Assembly (NCBI GenBank): GCA_017504205.1
Contig: JAFVRO010000019.1
Coordinates: 1 to 64,000 of the forward strand
Source of the DNA: Clostridia bacterium
GTDB taxonomy: Bacteria; Bacillota; Clostridia; Oscillospirales; CAG-272
Direction: 5' to 3'
DNA: 64,000 nucleotides
Part shown: positions 8,584 to 16,271 of the stretch, piece by piece
How positions within the stretch are numbered: the first letter of the stretch is position 1
Layout of the letters: each line of letters begins with the position of its first letter
Translations under genes and position numbers: made by a program
The notes under the pieces: model-generated
Databases searched by the model: none
What the model was told of the DNA's origin: nothing
Seen by the model: the letters and a program-made list of their open reading frames with translations, nothing else

Positions 8584-9144
8584 TTATGGCAAGGAAACAG
8601 CGTTTATCAGGGGCTCGAAGCAGATATCGCTTGGGTAATCCACTCTCACCTCTTCGATATGGAGTATTCGCTCGCCCGTATTATTATATGTTGACAGTGG
8701 ACGGTCAAGGGCATCGTTGGAATGGGCGCAGAGCAGCAGGTCGGTTTCGGTGACTTCGGAGATGATGAGGGTGTGATAAAAATCGCCCTGTGAGTCAGAG
8801 AGTTGGATCACGTCACCAATCGCAGCTTCATCAAATCCGACCTCGCGGGCAAAGGGGCCCACGTTGCCGCTGAGCGCGACACGAGCCTCTGTGCGTGTGA
8901 GAAATTCATACAAAAATTCCACGCCTGTCCAAGCTGCGGCTCTGTTTTGGACTGAGATATAGTACCATCCAAAGTCAGGGGTATAATTCATAGTACAGCT
9001 GCCCGCAAGCAGGCATTGGGAGACAAAGTTAGTGCAATCCCCGCCTATCCCTGAAAAGTTTGCGAACAAAGGGTTTCTTGAAAGAGCCCAGCGCCTTGCG
9101 TAGGCAACGGCGTTTTGTCTGTTATACGGTATTGTAAGGAGCAT
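8584..9144 (-). CDS. Putative amidase domain protein (Amidase_6-like)
   Basis: 186 residues, essentially one cysteine-amidase domain of the NlpC/CHAP type called Amidase_6. Visible motifs are GGDCTNFVSQCL with the likely catalytic Cys, then FYHTLIISE with the likely catalytic His, and AHSNDALDRPLSTYN near the end. No signal peptide or membrane segment is seen, so it is either cytoplasmic or exported without a classical signal; in spore formers such domains are sometimes made inside the mother cell. The ribosome site is weak (GGAA). It stands alone between galT and a divergent membrane protein. Confidence 0.75.
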   Translation of the reverse strand: MLLTIPYNRQNAVAYARRWALSRNPLFANFSGIGGDCTNFVSQCLLAGSCTMNYTPDFGWYYISVQNRAAAWTGVEFLYEFLTRTEARVALSGNVGPFAREVGFDEAAIGDVIQLSDSQGDFYHTLIISEVTETDLLLCAHSNDALDRPLSTYNNTGERILHIEEVRVDYPSDICFEPLINAVSLP

Positions 9145-9216
9145 AGCTTTTCCGCGCTTTCTTATAGTTTTTTATCAGTATATGCGGATATTGTGAGAGA
9201 GGTCACGGGGAGTATA

Positions 9217-9245
9217 TTGACATTACGCCAGATGTATGTTATAAT
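9217..9245 (+). promoter_or_regulatory. Consensus sigma-A promoter
   Basis: TTGACA (9217-9222), 17 bases, TATAAT (9240-9245): a perfect match, 40 bp before the TTG start at 9286. Confidence 0.8.
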
Positions 9246-9285
9246 AAAATATATATTAAACGATGTTGGATAAGAGGAACTTGGC

Positions 9286-10104
9286 TTGAAGAATTTTTTT
9301 GATTTTATAGGCGACACTGACGCACTTTACGGGGATGTCTACAAGGTTGCGTCTGCTACTGATACACAGCTTGAGGAATACGAAGCGCGTCTGTCCCCTC
9401 TTATGGATGAGTATCCCATGCGGAAGAGGTCTAAGAGGCGCAGAACGGTGAAGATCATACTGCTTGCGGTCTCTTTTGCGTTTTTTGAGATTGGGTTCGA
9501 GCTCGGTGGCTCACTCGGCACTGTGCTTATTGTGCTTGGCGGTGCAACACTGATTTTCACTCTATGTTTGTATCTGGTCCACTCAAAGGCACGCAAGCGC
9601 ACGATGGAAGAGTTTGATTATTCAGCATACGCGCGAAGGGTGCTTGATATGTTGCTTGAGCACGTCAAGGTTATGGGAATGCCCGACGATTCGAAAGTAG
9701 TTGAGATAATTGAAACGGAAATCGGCAGTGACCCTAAGGATAAGGATATGATTTCCACGCCTTACGCGATAGCGGTTATTGAACGGGACGGTGAGAGGTT
9801 GTTGATGCTTGCAAACGAAAGCTTCGCTTACTCAATACCCGTAAGTCACATAACGGAGATGAGGACGGTACGGGAGGAGTATAACGTTCTGTATTGGGAG
9901 AGAGCTGATGTCATCGGGTATACACAAGCAGAGCTATGCGGAATGATACCGATCAAATCCTGGATAGGACGCGACACGTTCAAGGCTGACAGATATTTAT
10001 CCGTTACGGTTTCGGGGGAGTCCGAGCCGCTTGAGATATGCTTTTTACCGTGTGATGCGGAGTTGATTTGCAGGCTTACGGGGATTGTGCCCGACGGAGA
10101 GTGA
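9286..10104 (+). CDS. Uncharacterised membrane protein with two central membrane segments
   Basis: 272 residues, family not recognised. A charged N-terminal region of about 55 residues is followed by two hydrophobic segments (about residues 57-75 and 79-97) and a basic stop, then a C-terminal soluble domain of about 170 residues. The likely start is TTG at 9286, because AGAGGA lies at the right distance and no in-frame ATG has one. A perfect sigma-A promoter precedes it, which suggests steady expression. Confidence 0.7.
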   Translation: MKNFFDFIGDTDALYGDVYKVASATDTQLEEYEARLSPLMDEYPMRKRSKRRRTVKIILLAVSFAFFEIGFELGGSLGTVLIVLGGATLIFTLCLYLVHSKARKRTMEEFDYSAYARRVLDMLLEHVKVMGMPDDSKVVEIIETEIGSDPKDKDMISTPYAIAVIERDGERLLMLANESFAYSIPVSHITEMRTVREEYNVLYWERADVIGYTQAELCGMIPIKSWIGRDTFKADRYLSVTVSGESEPLEICFLPCDAELICRLTGIVPDGE

Positions 10105-10141
10105 CGCTTTCCGTTGCAAGTCAGAAGTACATATAAAAACG

Positions 10142-10171
10142 GTCGACGGAGCACAAACAGTCTCCGTCGAT
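10142..10171 (-). terminator. Terminator shared by the membrane protein and HAD genes
   Basis: CGACGGAG (10144-10151) pairs with CTCCGTCG (10162-10169). On the minus strand it is followed by CGTTTTTATAT, a better T-run than on the plus strand, so it mainly ends the HAD gene at 10190. Confidence 0.75.
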
Positions 10172-10189
10172 CTTATTTGGTAACGGTAT

Positions 10190-10819
10190 TCAGATGAGAG
10201 AAATATCGTGAGGTGTGGGGGCAATATAATCGGCGTCAGACAGCTCCTCGCGGTCACCGAAGCCGAAGAGGACGGCTATTGCCTTAATGCCGTTTTTATG
10301 TGCGCCTTCTACATCGTATGAGCGATCACCGACCATTACGGTTTTGCTTTTGTCGAGGTTCATCTCGGTGATTACATAGTCGATGACCTCGGCTTTATCG
10401 GTGCGCTCATGGGACATCGTGCTTCCGCCGACGAATTCAAATTTATCGATAAGTCCGAAATGCTCGAGTATTCTTTTGGCGTAGACCTCGGGCTTACTTG
10501 TAGCGACATAGAGATGCTTTCCTTTGGAACGCAATTCATCGAGTGTTTCGGGAATGCCGTCGTAAACGGAGTTTTCAAACAGTCCCTTTACGGAAAAATA
10601 CTCTCTGTAATACTTAACAAGCAGATCTGCGTCCTCTTCGTCGAGGTTGCAGTATTTTGCGTAGGATTCGTGCAGAGGCGGGCCGATGAATTTATCGAGT
10701 ATACATTCGGGAAGCACGGGAAGATCTGCTTTTTTCAGAGAATAGATTATAGAATTTTTAATACCCTGTGCGGAATCGGTGAGAGTCCCGTCGAGGTCGA
10801 AAAGATAGTTTTTATACAT
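10190..10819 (-). CDS. HAD-superfamily hydrolase, phosphoglycolate phosphatase-like
   Basis: 209 residues. Motif I is canonical (LFDLDGTLTDS), motif II lies in VATSKPE, motif III Lys in ERTDKAEV and motif IV in MVGDRSYDVEGA. A helical cap domain lies between motifs I and II, giving the PGP/beta-phosphoglucomutase shape. Likely activity is hydrolysis of a small phosphate ester such as phosphoglycolate or a nucleotide; the substrate cannot be assigned. It has its own consensus-like promoter at 10897-10925 and diverges from the CofE-like gene. Confidence 0.88.
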   Translation of the reverse strand: MYKNYLFDLDGTLTDSAQGIKNSIIYSLKKADLPVLPECILDKFIGPPLHESYAKYCNLDEEDADLLVKYYREYFSVKGLFENSVYDGIPETLDELRSKGKHLYVATSKPEVYAKRILEHFGLIDKFEFVGGSTMSHERTDKAEVIDYVITEMNLDKSKTVMVGDRSYDVEGAHKNGIKAIAVLFGFGDREELSDADYIAPTPHDISLI

Positions 10820-10896
10820 TTGGCGCTCCTTATCACTGTAGATTTCGATGGTAGTTGGGATATAGCACTTAATATATTTCCTTCACAAGTCGCTAC

Positions 10897-10925
10897 AGTA
10901 TATCACGAAAATGCGTTTTTGTCAA
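10897..10925 (-). promoter_or_regulatory. Sigma-A promoter of the HAD gene
   Basis: Minus strand TTGACA (10920-10925), 17 bases, TATACT (10897-10902). It is back to back with the CofE-like promoter. Confidence 0.75.
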
Positions 10926-10983
10926 GTAAGGCATATCCTGAAAAAGTATTTTGCAAAAAAACAGATTTTTTAGCAAAAAAATC

Positions 10984-11012
10984 TTGCAAAAGGCAAAGGT
11001 TCGTGGTATAAT
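10984..11012 (+). promoter_or_regulatory. Sigma-A promoter of the CofE-like gene
   Basis: TTGCAA (10984-10989), 17 bases, TATAAT (11007-11012), with TGG just before the -10. The 35 bases upstream hold repeated GCAAAA tracts at 10953, 10973 and 10986. Confidence 0.7.
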
Positions 11013-11067
11013 ATTTTGTTGTATGTGATGCAACCAAAAATTTGCGTTTTTAAAGGAGTTGTTTACT

Positions 11068-12261
11068 ATGAGTCGTATGATCGGTACAGTATCGAGAGGT
11101 GTCCGAGCTCCCATTATCAGAAAGGGAGATGACATCGTTGAGATAGTTACAAATTCTGTACTGGAGGCATCTCGCGATGCGAAATTTGAGTTTCACGACA
11201 GAGATATAGTTGCTATGACCGAGGCAATAGTTGCAAGAGCACAGGGCAACTATGCAACAGTTGACGATATTGCCGCGGATGTCAAGGCAAAGCTTGGCGG
11301 CGAGACCGTTGGAGTTATTTTCCCAATTCTTAGCCGTAACCGTTTTGCTATCTGCTTAAGAGGAATTGCAAAGGGAGCAAAAAAGATTGTACTGATGCTT
11401 TCTTACCCGTCCGACGAGGTTGGAAATCATCTTGTAAGCCTTGATATGCTCGACGAAAAGGGCATTGATCCTTACCGCGACGTACTTTCTCTTACGCAGT
11501 ACAGAGAGATGTTCGGTTATGAAAAGCACAGATTTACCGGAGTTGACTATGTTGAATATTATGAGGAACTCATCAAGGAATGTGGTGCTGAGGCAGAGAT
11601 TGTTTTCGCAAACAACCCCAAGGCTATACTGAATTACACAAAGAACGTGCTTTGCTGTGATATCCACACAAGAGCGCGCACCAAGAAGATCCTTAAAGCG
11701 GCGGGCGCTGACATTGTGGTCGGTCTTGATGAGATACTGAACGCTCCCGTAAACGGAAGCGGATACAACGAAAATTACGGTCTGCTTGGATCAAACAAGG
11801 CGACTGAGGACACGATCAAGCTTTTCCCAAGAGAATGCCAGCCTATCGTTGAGGCTATTCAGGCAAGGCTTTATGAGGCAACGGGTAAGATGATTGAGGT
11901 CATGGTTTACGGTGATGGCGCATTCAAGGATCCCGTTGGAAAAATCTGGGAGCTTGCAGACCCGGTAGTATCCCCTGCCTACACAAGCGGACTTGAGGGT
12001 ACTCCCAACGAACTCAAGCTGAAGTATCTTGCGGATAATGAGTTCTCTGCTCTTTCCGGAGACGAGCTTAAGGAAGCTATCAAGGCGAAGATACACGAAA
12101 AGGACGGCGATCTTGTAGGTCAGATGGCATCCGAGGGTACGACACCCAGGCGTTTGACCGACCTTATCGGTTCACTTTGTGATCTCACGTCGGGATCAGG
12201 TGACAAGGGTACGCCGATAGTATTTATTCAGGGTTATTTTGACAATTATACTACGGAATAA
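11068..12261 (+). CDS. CofE-like ligase (coenzyme F420-0:L-glutamate ligase family)
   Basis: 397 residues matching the F420-0:gamma-glutamyl ligase family, which in methanogens and actinobacteria adds glutamate to F420-0. Visible family features are an N-terminal region with DRDIVAMTEAIVARAQGN, a central IHTRARTKKILKAAGADIVVGLDE and the block VYGDGAFKDPVGKIWELADP. It is longer than the roughly 250-residue archaeal CofE. No other F420 genes are in the window and Clostridia generally lack F420, so the real acceptor may differ. The start is ATG 11068 behind AAAGGAG (11052-11058), not the in-frame TTG at 11059. It appears monocistronic and ends in a strong terminator. Confidence 0.82.
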   Translation: MSRMIGTVSRGVRAPIIRKGDDIVEIVTNSVLEASRDAKFEFHDRDIVAMTEAIVARAQGNYATVDDIAADVKAKLGGETVGVIFPILSRNRFAICLRGIAKGAKKIVLMLSYPSDEVGNHLVSLDMLDEKGIDPYRDVLSLTQYREMFGYEKHRFTGVDYVEYYEELIKECGAEAEIVFANNPKAILNYTKNVLCCDIHTRARTKKILKAAGADIVVGLDEILNAPVNGSGYNENYGLLGSNKATEDTIKLFPRECQPIVEAIQARLYEATGKMIEVMVYGDGAFKDPVGKIWELADPVVSPAYTSGLEGTPNELKLKYLADNEFSALSGDELKEAIKAKIHEKDGDLVGQMASEGTTPRRLTDLIGSLCDLTSGSGDKGTPIVFIQGYFDNYTTE

Positions 12262-12285
12262 GATTATAAACTGAAAAGTCATTTA

Positions 12286-12320
12286 AAAATTCCACCTCGG
12301 ATTTCGAGGTGGAATTTTTT
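12286..12320. terminator. Strong bidirectional terminator
   Basis: AATTCCACCTCG pairs with CGAGGTGGAATT around a five-base loop, flanked by A-run and T-run on both sides. It ends the CofE-like gene on the plus strand and recQ on the minus strand; the recQ stop codon lies in its T-run. Confidence 0.93.
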
Positions 12321-14202
12321 ATGCGTTATAATATTTTTTGATCACGCCTATAAATCTGTCGGCGTATTTTTCTGCTTTTACTGAACCTACTCCGAGGACG
12401 GTCAGGAACTGCGTCTTATTAAGTGGGCGTTTTGCCGCCATATCGGCAAGGCTTGCGTTATTGAAAATGATATAGTCCGGGACGCCCGACTCTCTTGCGA
12501 TTTCGTGACGGAGTGCGCGTAGGGCTTCGTAGAGTTTATTTTCAAGCGGAACGGGCCGGAGATCCGCGTTTGACTTTCGGGTTCTGCGCGAGGAGCGACC
12601 GGATGATTTTTTACCCAAGTCTTGCGATGAAGCATGGGAATGAGTGTGGTCCTCGGAAATGGGTAACATAACGGCTTCGTCATAGAAAAGCACGCTTGCT
12701 GCCTTCTGCGGTAGCAGTACGCCGCCGTGGTCGGGGTCAATAAACAGATAGCCTTCCTTTTCGAGATGGGAGATATACTCAAGTATAGTGGACTTTTTGA
12801 ATTTTGACATTAACCCGAATGTACTTAGCGTACCTAGTCCGAGTCTCAGTATTTGTTCATTTCTTGTCCCTCGCAGTACGTGGATAAGTGCTTGTGTTCC
12901 CATAGGATAGCCAAGTTTATCCTTGATACGCTTAGCGCAGGAGAGTATCATTTTGGATTCAAGGGTTATATCACGGTACAGATCCACCGGCTTACAGTTA
13001 GTACAGTTTCCGCAAAAGCCTTCTGAGTTTTGACCGAAATATGACAGGATGAAGGCTCTGAGGCAACCGCGATGCTTACAATAGTTTTGCATCGTTTGCA
13101 GGCGTGCGTAATCCATCTGCTTGAGGTTTTCGACTGTCTCTGTGGGATGGTTACTGTTTTCATATGAGGATTCTATAAGCATTATTGCAGTCTTGACGTC
13201 GGCGGCGGAGTACATAAGTATACAGTCTGCGGGTGAGCCGTCGCGCCCTGCTCTGCCCGCCTCCTGATAATATGCCTCCATACATTTTGGCATATTATAG
13301 TGGATAACGTAGCCGACGTTTGGCTTGTTTATTCCCATACCGAAGGCGTTGGTCGCAACCATAACCTGAACTCTATCGTAGATGAAATCGTCCTGACTGC
13401 TTTTGCGGTCGGTATCGCTCATACCGGCGTGATACATAGAGACACTGACGCCGCATTCCGCAAGTTTCCCTGCAACCGACTCGACCTTTTTGCGTGTGGC
13501 ACAATAAACGATGCCGCATTTGTCTCCGCGCTCTGCGATCAGGCTCAGAAGGGTCTCTGGCTTTGATCCCTGTGTTATCACTTCAAAGCAGAGGTTTGGG
13601 CGGTCAAATCCGGTCACAATACGGAAAGGTGACAACAATCCGAGGTTTTTTTCTATATCAAGACGCACTGAGTCGGTTGCGGTCGCGGTAAAGGCGGCAA
13701 CAGTTGGTCGGTAATAGAGCTGATCCAAGAACTCGGGTATTGCGAGATAGCTTGGGCGAAAATCCTGTCCCCACTGAGAAATACAGTGGGCCTCGTCAAC
13801 TGCGACCAGGGGAACGCGCGTCCTTTTTATACAATCAAGAAACTCCGGTGATGAGAGGCGTTCCGGAGCAACGTAAACAATTTTATACTTACCGTGAACG
13901 ACTGCGGATAGAATCTCGCGCTGCTCGGAACAGGTTTGTGTACTGTTAACGTAAGTAGCAGATATGCCAATATCATTTAACGCCATAACCTGATCCTGCA
14001 TAAGAGATATTAGCGGTGAAATGACTACGGTCACGCCATCGAGTAATAGTGCGGGAAGCTGATAACAGATGCTTTTTCCGCCGCCTGTGGGCATCACTGC
14101 CATTACGCACCGTCCGTTAAGTATTGCGTCAATGACCGGCTCCTGCCCTTCCCTGAATGCGGTATATCCGAAATATTGCTTTAAAGCCTCGAATTTGTTC
14201 AT
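12319..14202 (-). CDS. recQ: ATP-dependent DNA helicase RecQ
   Basis: 3'-5' DNA helicase used in recombination and fork repair. 627 residues from the ATG at 14202, which has AGGAGA just upstream; the longer in-frame start would lie in the terminator of the previous gene. In order: Walker A in MPTGGGKSICYQLP, DEAH box in VDEAHCISQWGQDFRPSY, motif VI in QEAGRAGRDGSPADC, the RecQ-C-terminal zinc site with Cys in KHRGCLRAF and FCGNCTNC, and a C-terminal HRDC domain. All key residues are present and the length is typical. Confidence 0.96.
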   Translation of the reverse strand: MNKFEALKQYFGYTAFREGQEPVIDAILNGRCVMAVMPTGGGKSICYQLPALLLDGVTVVISPLISLMQDQVMALNDIGISATYVNSTQTCSEQREILSAVVHGKYKIVYVAPERLSSPEFLDCIKRTRVPLVAVDEAHCISQWGQDFRPSYLAIPEFLDQLYYRPTVAAFTATATDSVRLDIEKNLGLLSPFRIVTGFDRPNLCFEVITQGSKPETLLSLIAERGDKCGIVYCATRKKVESVAGKLAECGVSVSMYHAGMSDTDRKSSQDDFIYDRVQVMVATNAFGMGINKPNVGYVIHYNMPKCMEAYYQEAGRAGRDGSPADCILMYSAADVKTAIMLIESSYENSNHPTETVENLKQMDYARLQTMQNYCKHRGCLRAFILSYFGQNSEGFCGNCTNCKPVDLYRDITLESKMILSCAKRIKDKLGYPMGTQALIHVLRGTRNEQILRLGLGTLSTFGLMSKFKKSTILEYISHLEKEGYLFIDPDHGGVLLPQKAASVLFYDEAVMLPISEDHTHSHASSQDLGKKSSGRSSRRTRKSNADLRPVPLENKLYEALRALRHEIARESGVPDYIIFNNASLADMAAKRPLNKTQFLTVLGVGSVKAEKYADRFIGVIKKYYNA

Positions 14203-14219
14203 TATGTCTCCTGAAAACG

Positions 14220-14246
14220 GGGTGAGCCAAGATATTTGACTCACCC
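14220..14246 (-). terminator. Terminator of the DUF47-pit operon
   Basis: Minus strand GGGTGAG and CTCACCC arms followed by CGTTTTC, placed between the pit stop (14268) and the recQ ribosome site. Confidence 0.7.
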
Positions 14247-14267
14247 ACGGATATGTATTTTGGAATA

Positions 14268-15359
14268 TTATGCTGCGAAGTAACCCTGCGTCAAAAGCGC
14301 CACGATATATGCGAGCAAGCCTGCGACGGTGGGTGAGCTTACCCAGGCGATAGCGATACGTTTAAACACGCCGAAGTTTACACTCTTAACACCGTTTACA
14401 AGTCCTGCACCGATAACTGCGCCGACGACGGACTGGGATGTTGATACGGGTATACCCATAAGCTTACCCATAAGCAGAACGGTCAGAGCACTTGCGAGGA
14501 TGACGAGGAATCCGTCTATCTGGCTTATCTCGGCAATGCTTCCGCCGACTGTCATCATAACGCGCTTTGAGAAGGTGAGCACACCTACAGCGATAGATAA
14601 ACCACCAAGTATAGCGACTATGCGGTCAGCAGTAAAGTATTCGCCGAAATTCTGATAGATGAGGTTTGCACCTGCACCTGTACCGTCATAATAGAATGCT
14701 GTTACGCTGGCGGAGCTGTTTTGTCCGATACTGAATGCGGAGAATGCACCTGCGATGAGATAGCCTACGGTTATGAGCTTATCGTAGCCCTTCATGGATG
14801 TGAGTCGGCTTTCAAGGAACTTCTTGACAACGAACACGAGCACGAAGGAGATAAGTGCTGCACCGAGTGGGTTAATGAGCCAGGTGGACATAAATTCAAG
14901 AATCTCTATAAGATTTCCTTTAAGGATCGCGGGATCGTTATAGTTGGCGTGGAAGAGACCCCATCCGATAACGGCGCCCGTAATTGATTGGTTGGCTGAC
15001 ACGGGAAATTTGAGGTAACTCATTACGAAAACGGTTATACCCGCACAGGCAAAGATGATAAACGCTTTGAGTGCAGATTTGAGGCGGAGATCGGATAGCG
15101 TACCGTTTGCCACTGCGGTATTTACGTCTTCCTCCGAGGCGATAACCTCGTTATTTGTTGCGATGCTTGAAAGCTTGTTAACGCTTTGGTTGCCGAGAAG
15201 AATGGCTCCAAGCATCACCATTACCGCAATTATTATAATTGCGGTACGGTATTTTACAACTCGGGTTGCAACGGCAGTACCAAAGGCATTGGCTGCATCG
15301 TTAGTACCGAGTGACCAGCCCATGAACAGGCCGGCTGCAAGGAGTAAATAGATCCACAT
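14268..15359 (-). CDS. pit: Low-affinity inorganic phosphate transporter, Pit family
   Basis: 363 residues and about 10 membrane segments. The two inverted Pit signatures are present: GWSLGTNDAANAFGTAVATR near the N-terminus and the matching PVSTSQSVVGAVIGAGL in the C-terminal half. Pit carriers import phosphate (as metal-phosphate) with cations. Length suits the compact Gram-positive form. It starts 3 bp after the DUF47 gene; this pair is a standard arrangement in which the PhoU-like protein is thought to control the carrier. Confidence 0.93.
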   Translation of the reverse strand: MWIYLLLAAGLFMGWSLGTNDAANAFGTAVATRVVKYRTAIIIIAVMVMLGAILLGNQSVNKLSSIATNNEVIASEEDVNTAVANGTLSDLRLKSALKAFIIFACAGITVFVMSYLKFPVSANQSITGAVIGWGLFHANYNDPAILKGNLIEILEFMSTWLINPLGAALISFVLVFVVKKFLESRLTSMKGYDKLITVGYLIAGAFSAFSIGQNSSASVTAFYYDGTGAGANLIYQNFGEYFTADRIVAILGGLSIAVGVLTFSKRVMMTVGGSIAEISQIDGFLVILASALTVLLMGKLMGIPVSTSQSVVGAVIGAGLVNGVKSVNFGVFKRIAIAWVSSPTVAGLLAYIVALLTQGYFAA

Positions 15360-15362
15360 TTT

Positions 15363-16007
15363 TTAAGCCTTTCTTGAAATGAGCATTATCTGAATTTTGT
15401 CTGCGATGTCCTCAATAATATCTGAAACGTCGCTAAGGAGTTCTACTACGTTATGGATCTGCATAGAACGAGCAAGGTCGGTCTGATCGTCAAAGCATTT
15501 CTCGTAAAGCTTTTCCTCAATTCTGTCCACGTCGGATTCGAGGGCGCGGATCTCATCAAGAATATCGTGGTTTTTAATAAGCTCGCCGAATTTCTCAAAG
15601 AGGAGACGGATCGCGTTTTCAAGAACGGTAAACTGCTTTCTTGTAATCGCTACGATTTTGAGAACATCCTCAGAGAAATCTGCCGGGAAGGAAAATCTCT
15701 GATATACAATGATTTTTGTAACTGTCTCGCACTTGTTTGCTATCTTATCACAACTGGTTGCAATGTTGATAAGATCCTCACGCGTTGAAGGCAGATATGG
15801 ACCGTTGAGAGAGTCGATCATCTTGCGAAGAGAAATGTCAGCGACATTTTCGGATTCGATAACTCCAAGTGAAAGGCTTTTGATGGTTTCTCTTGCGGTT
15901 TCGGTGACGACCGCAGCTCTCATAAAGTTCTCAAAGCTGACAAGACAAAGCTCTACATCCTTAAGTTGCTTCATAATTAGTGTGTTACTGTTGTTTTTGG
16001 TAAACAT
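15363..16007 (-). CDS. DUF47 family PhoU-like protein (Pit accessory)
   Basis: 214 residues, all-helical, matching the DUF47/PhoU-like family that accompanies Pit carriers. Family regions include SLGVIESENVADISLRKMID and a C-terminal helix with DVSDIIEDIADKIQIMLISR, rich in acidic residues that could bind metal in PhoU fashion. It is the first gene of the operon and lies 3 bp from pit. The promoter at 16043-16071 drives both; I see no obvious phosphate-control box. Confidence 0.88.
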   Translation of the reverse strand: MFTKNNSNTLIMKQLKDVELCLVSFENFMRAAVVTETARETIKSLSLGVIESENVADISLRKMIDSLNGPYLPSTREDLINIATSCDKIANKCETVTKIIVYQRFSFPADFSEDVLKIVAITRKQFTVLENAIRLLFEKFGELIKNHDILDEIRALESDVDRIEEKLYEKCFDDQTDLARSMQIHNVVELLSDVSDIIEDIADKIQIMLISRKA

Positions 16008-16042
16008 TTTGTTTCCTCCAAATGAGTCATTTTATAGAATTC

Positions 16043-16071
16043 AGTATAACATTTTTTACCTGATTTGTCAA
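16043..16071 (-). promoter_or_regulatory. Sigma-A promoter of DUF47-pit
   Basis: Minus strand TTGACA (16066-16071), 17 bases, TATACT (16043-16048), 36 bp before the start codon. Confidence 0.75.
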
Positions 16072-16186
16072 CCGCATATTTAATTGTTTACAAATTAACC
16101 CAAAAGCTTTTGCGTATTGTAGAAAGTGTACAAAAGGCACGGTACGCAATTCAGCAACTTTACGAACGGTTATTCTGCATTTTTTA

Positions 16187-16215
16187 TTGACAAAAAGGTG
16201 GTTTGATGGTACAAT
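16187..16215 (+). promoter_or_regulatory. Sigma-A promoter of the flavodiiron gene
   Basis: TTGACA (16187-16192), 17 bases, TACAAT (16210-16215), 57 bp before the ATG. Confidence 0.75.
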
Positions 16216-16271
16216 ATTTAAGATATATTAATAAATATCAATATTATTGTTTGACACAAAGGGGATAAAAT

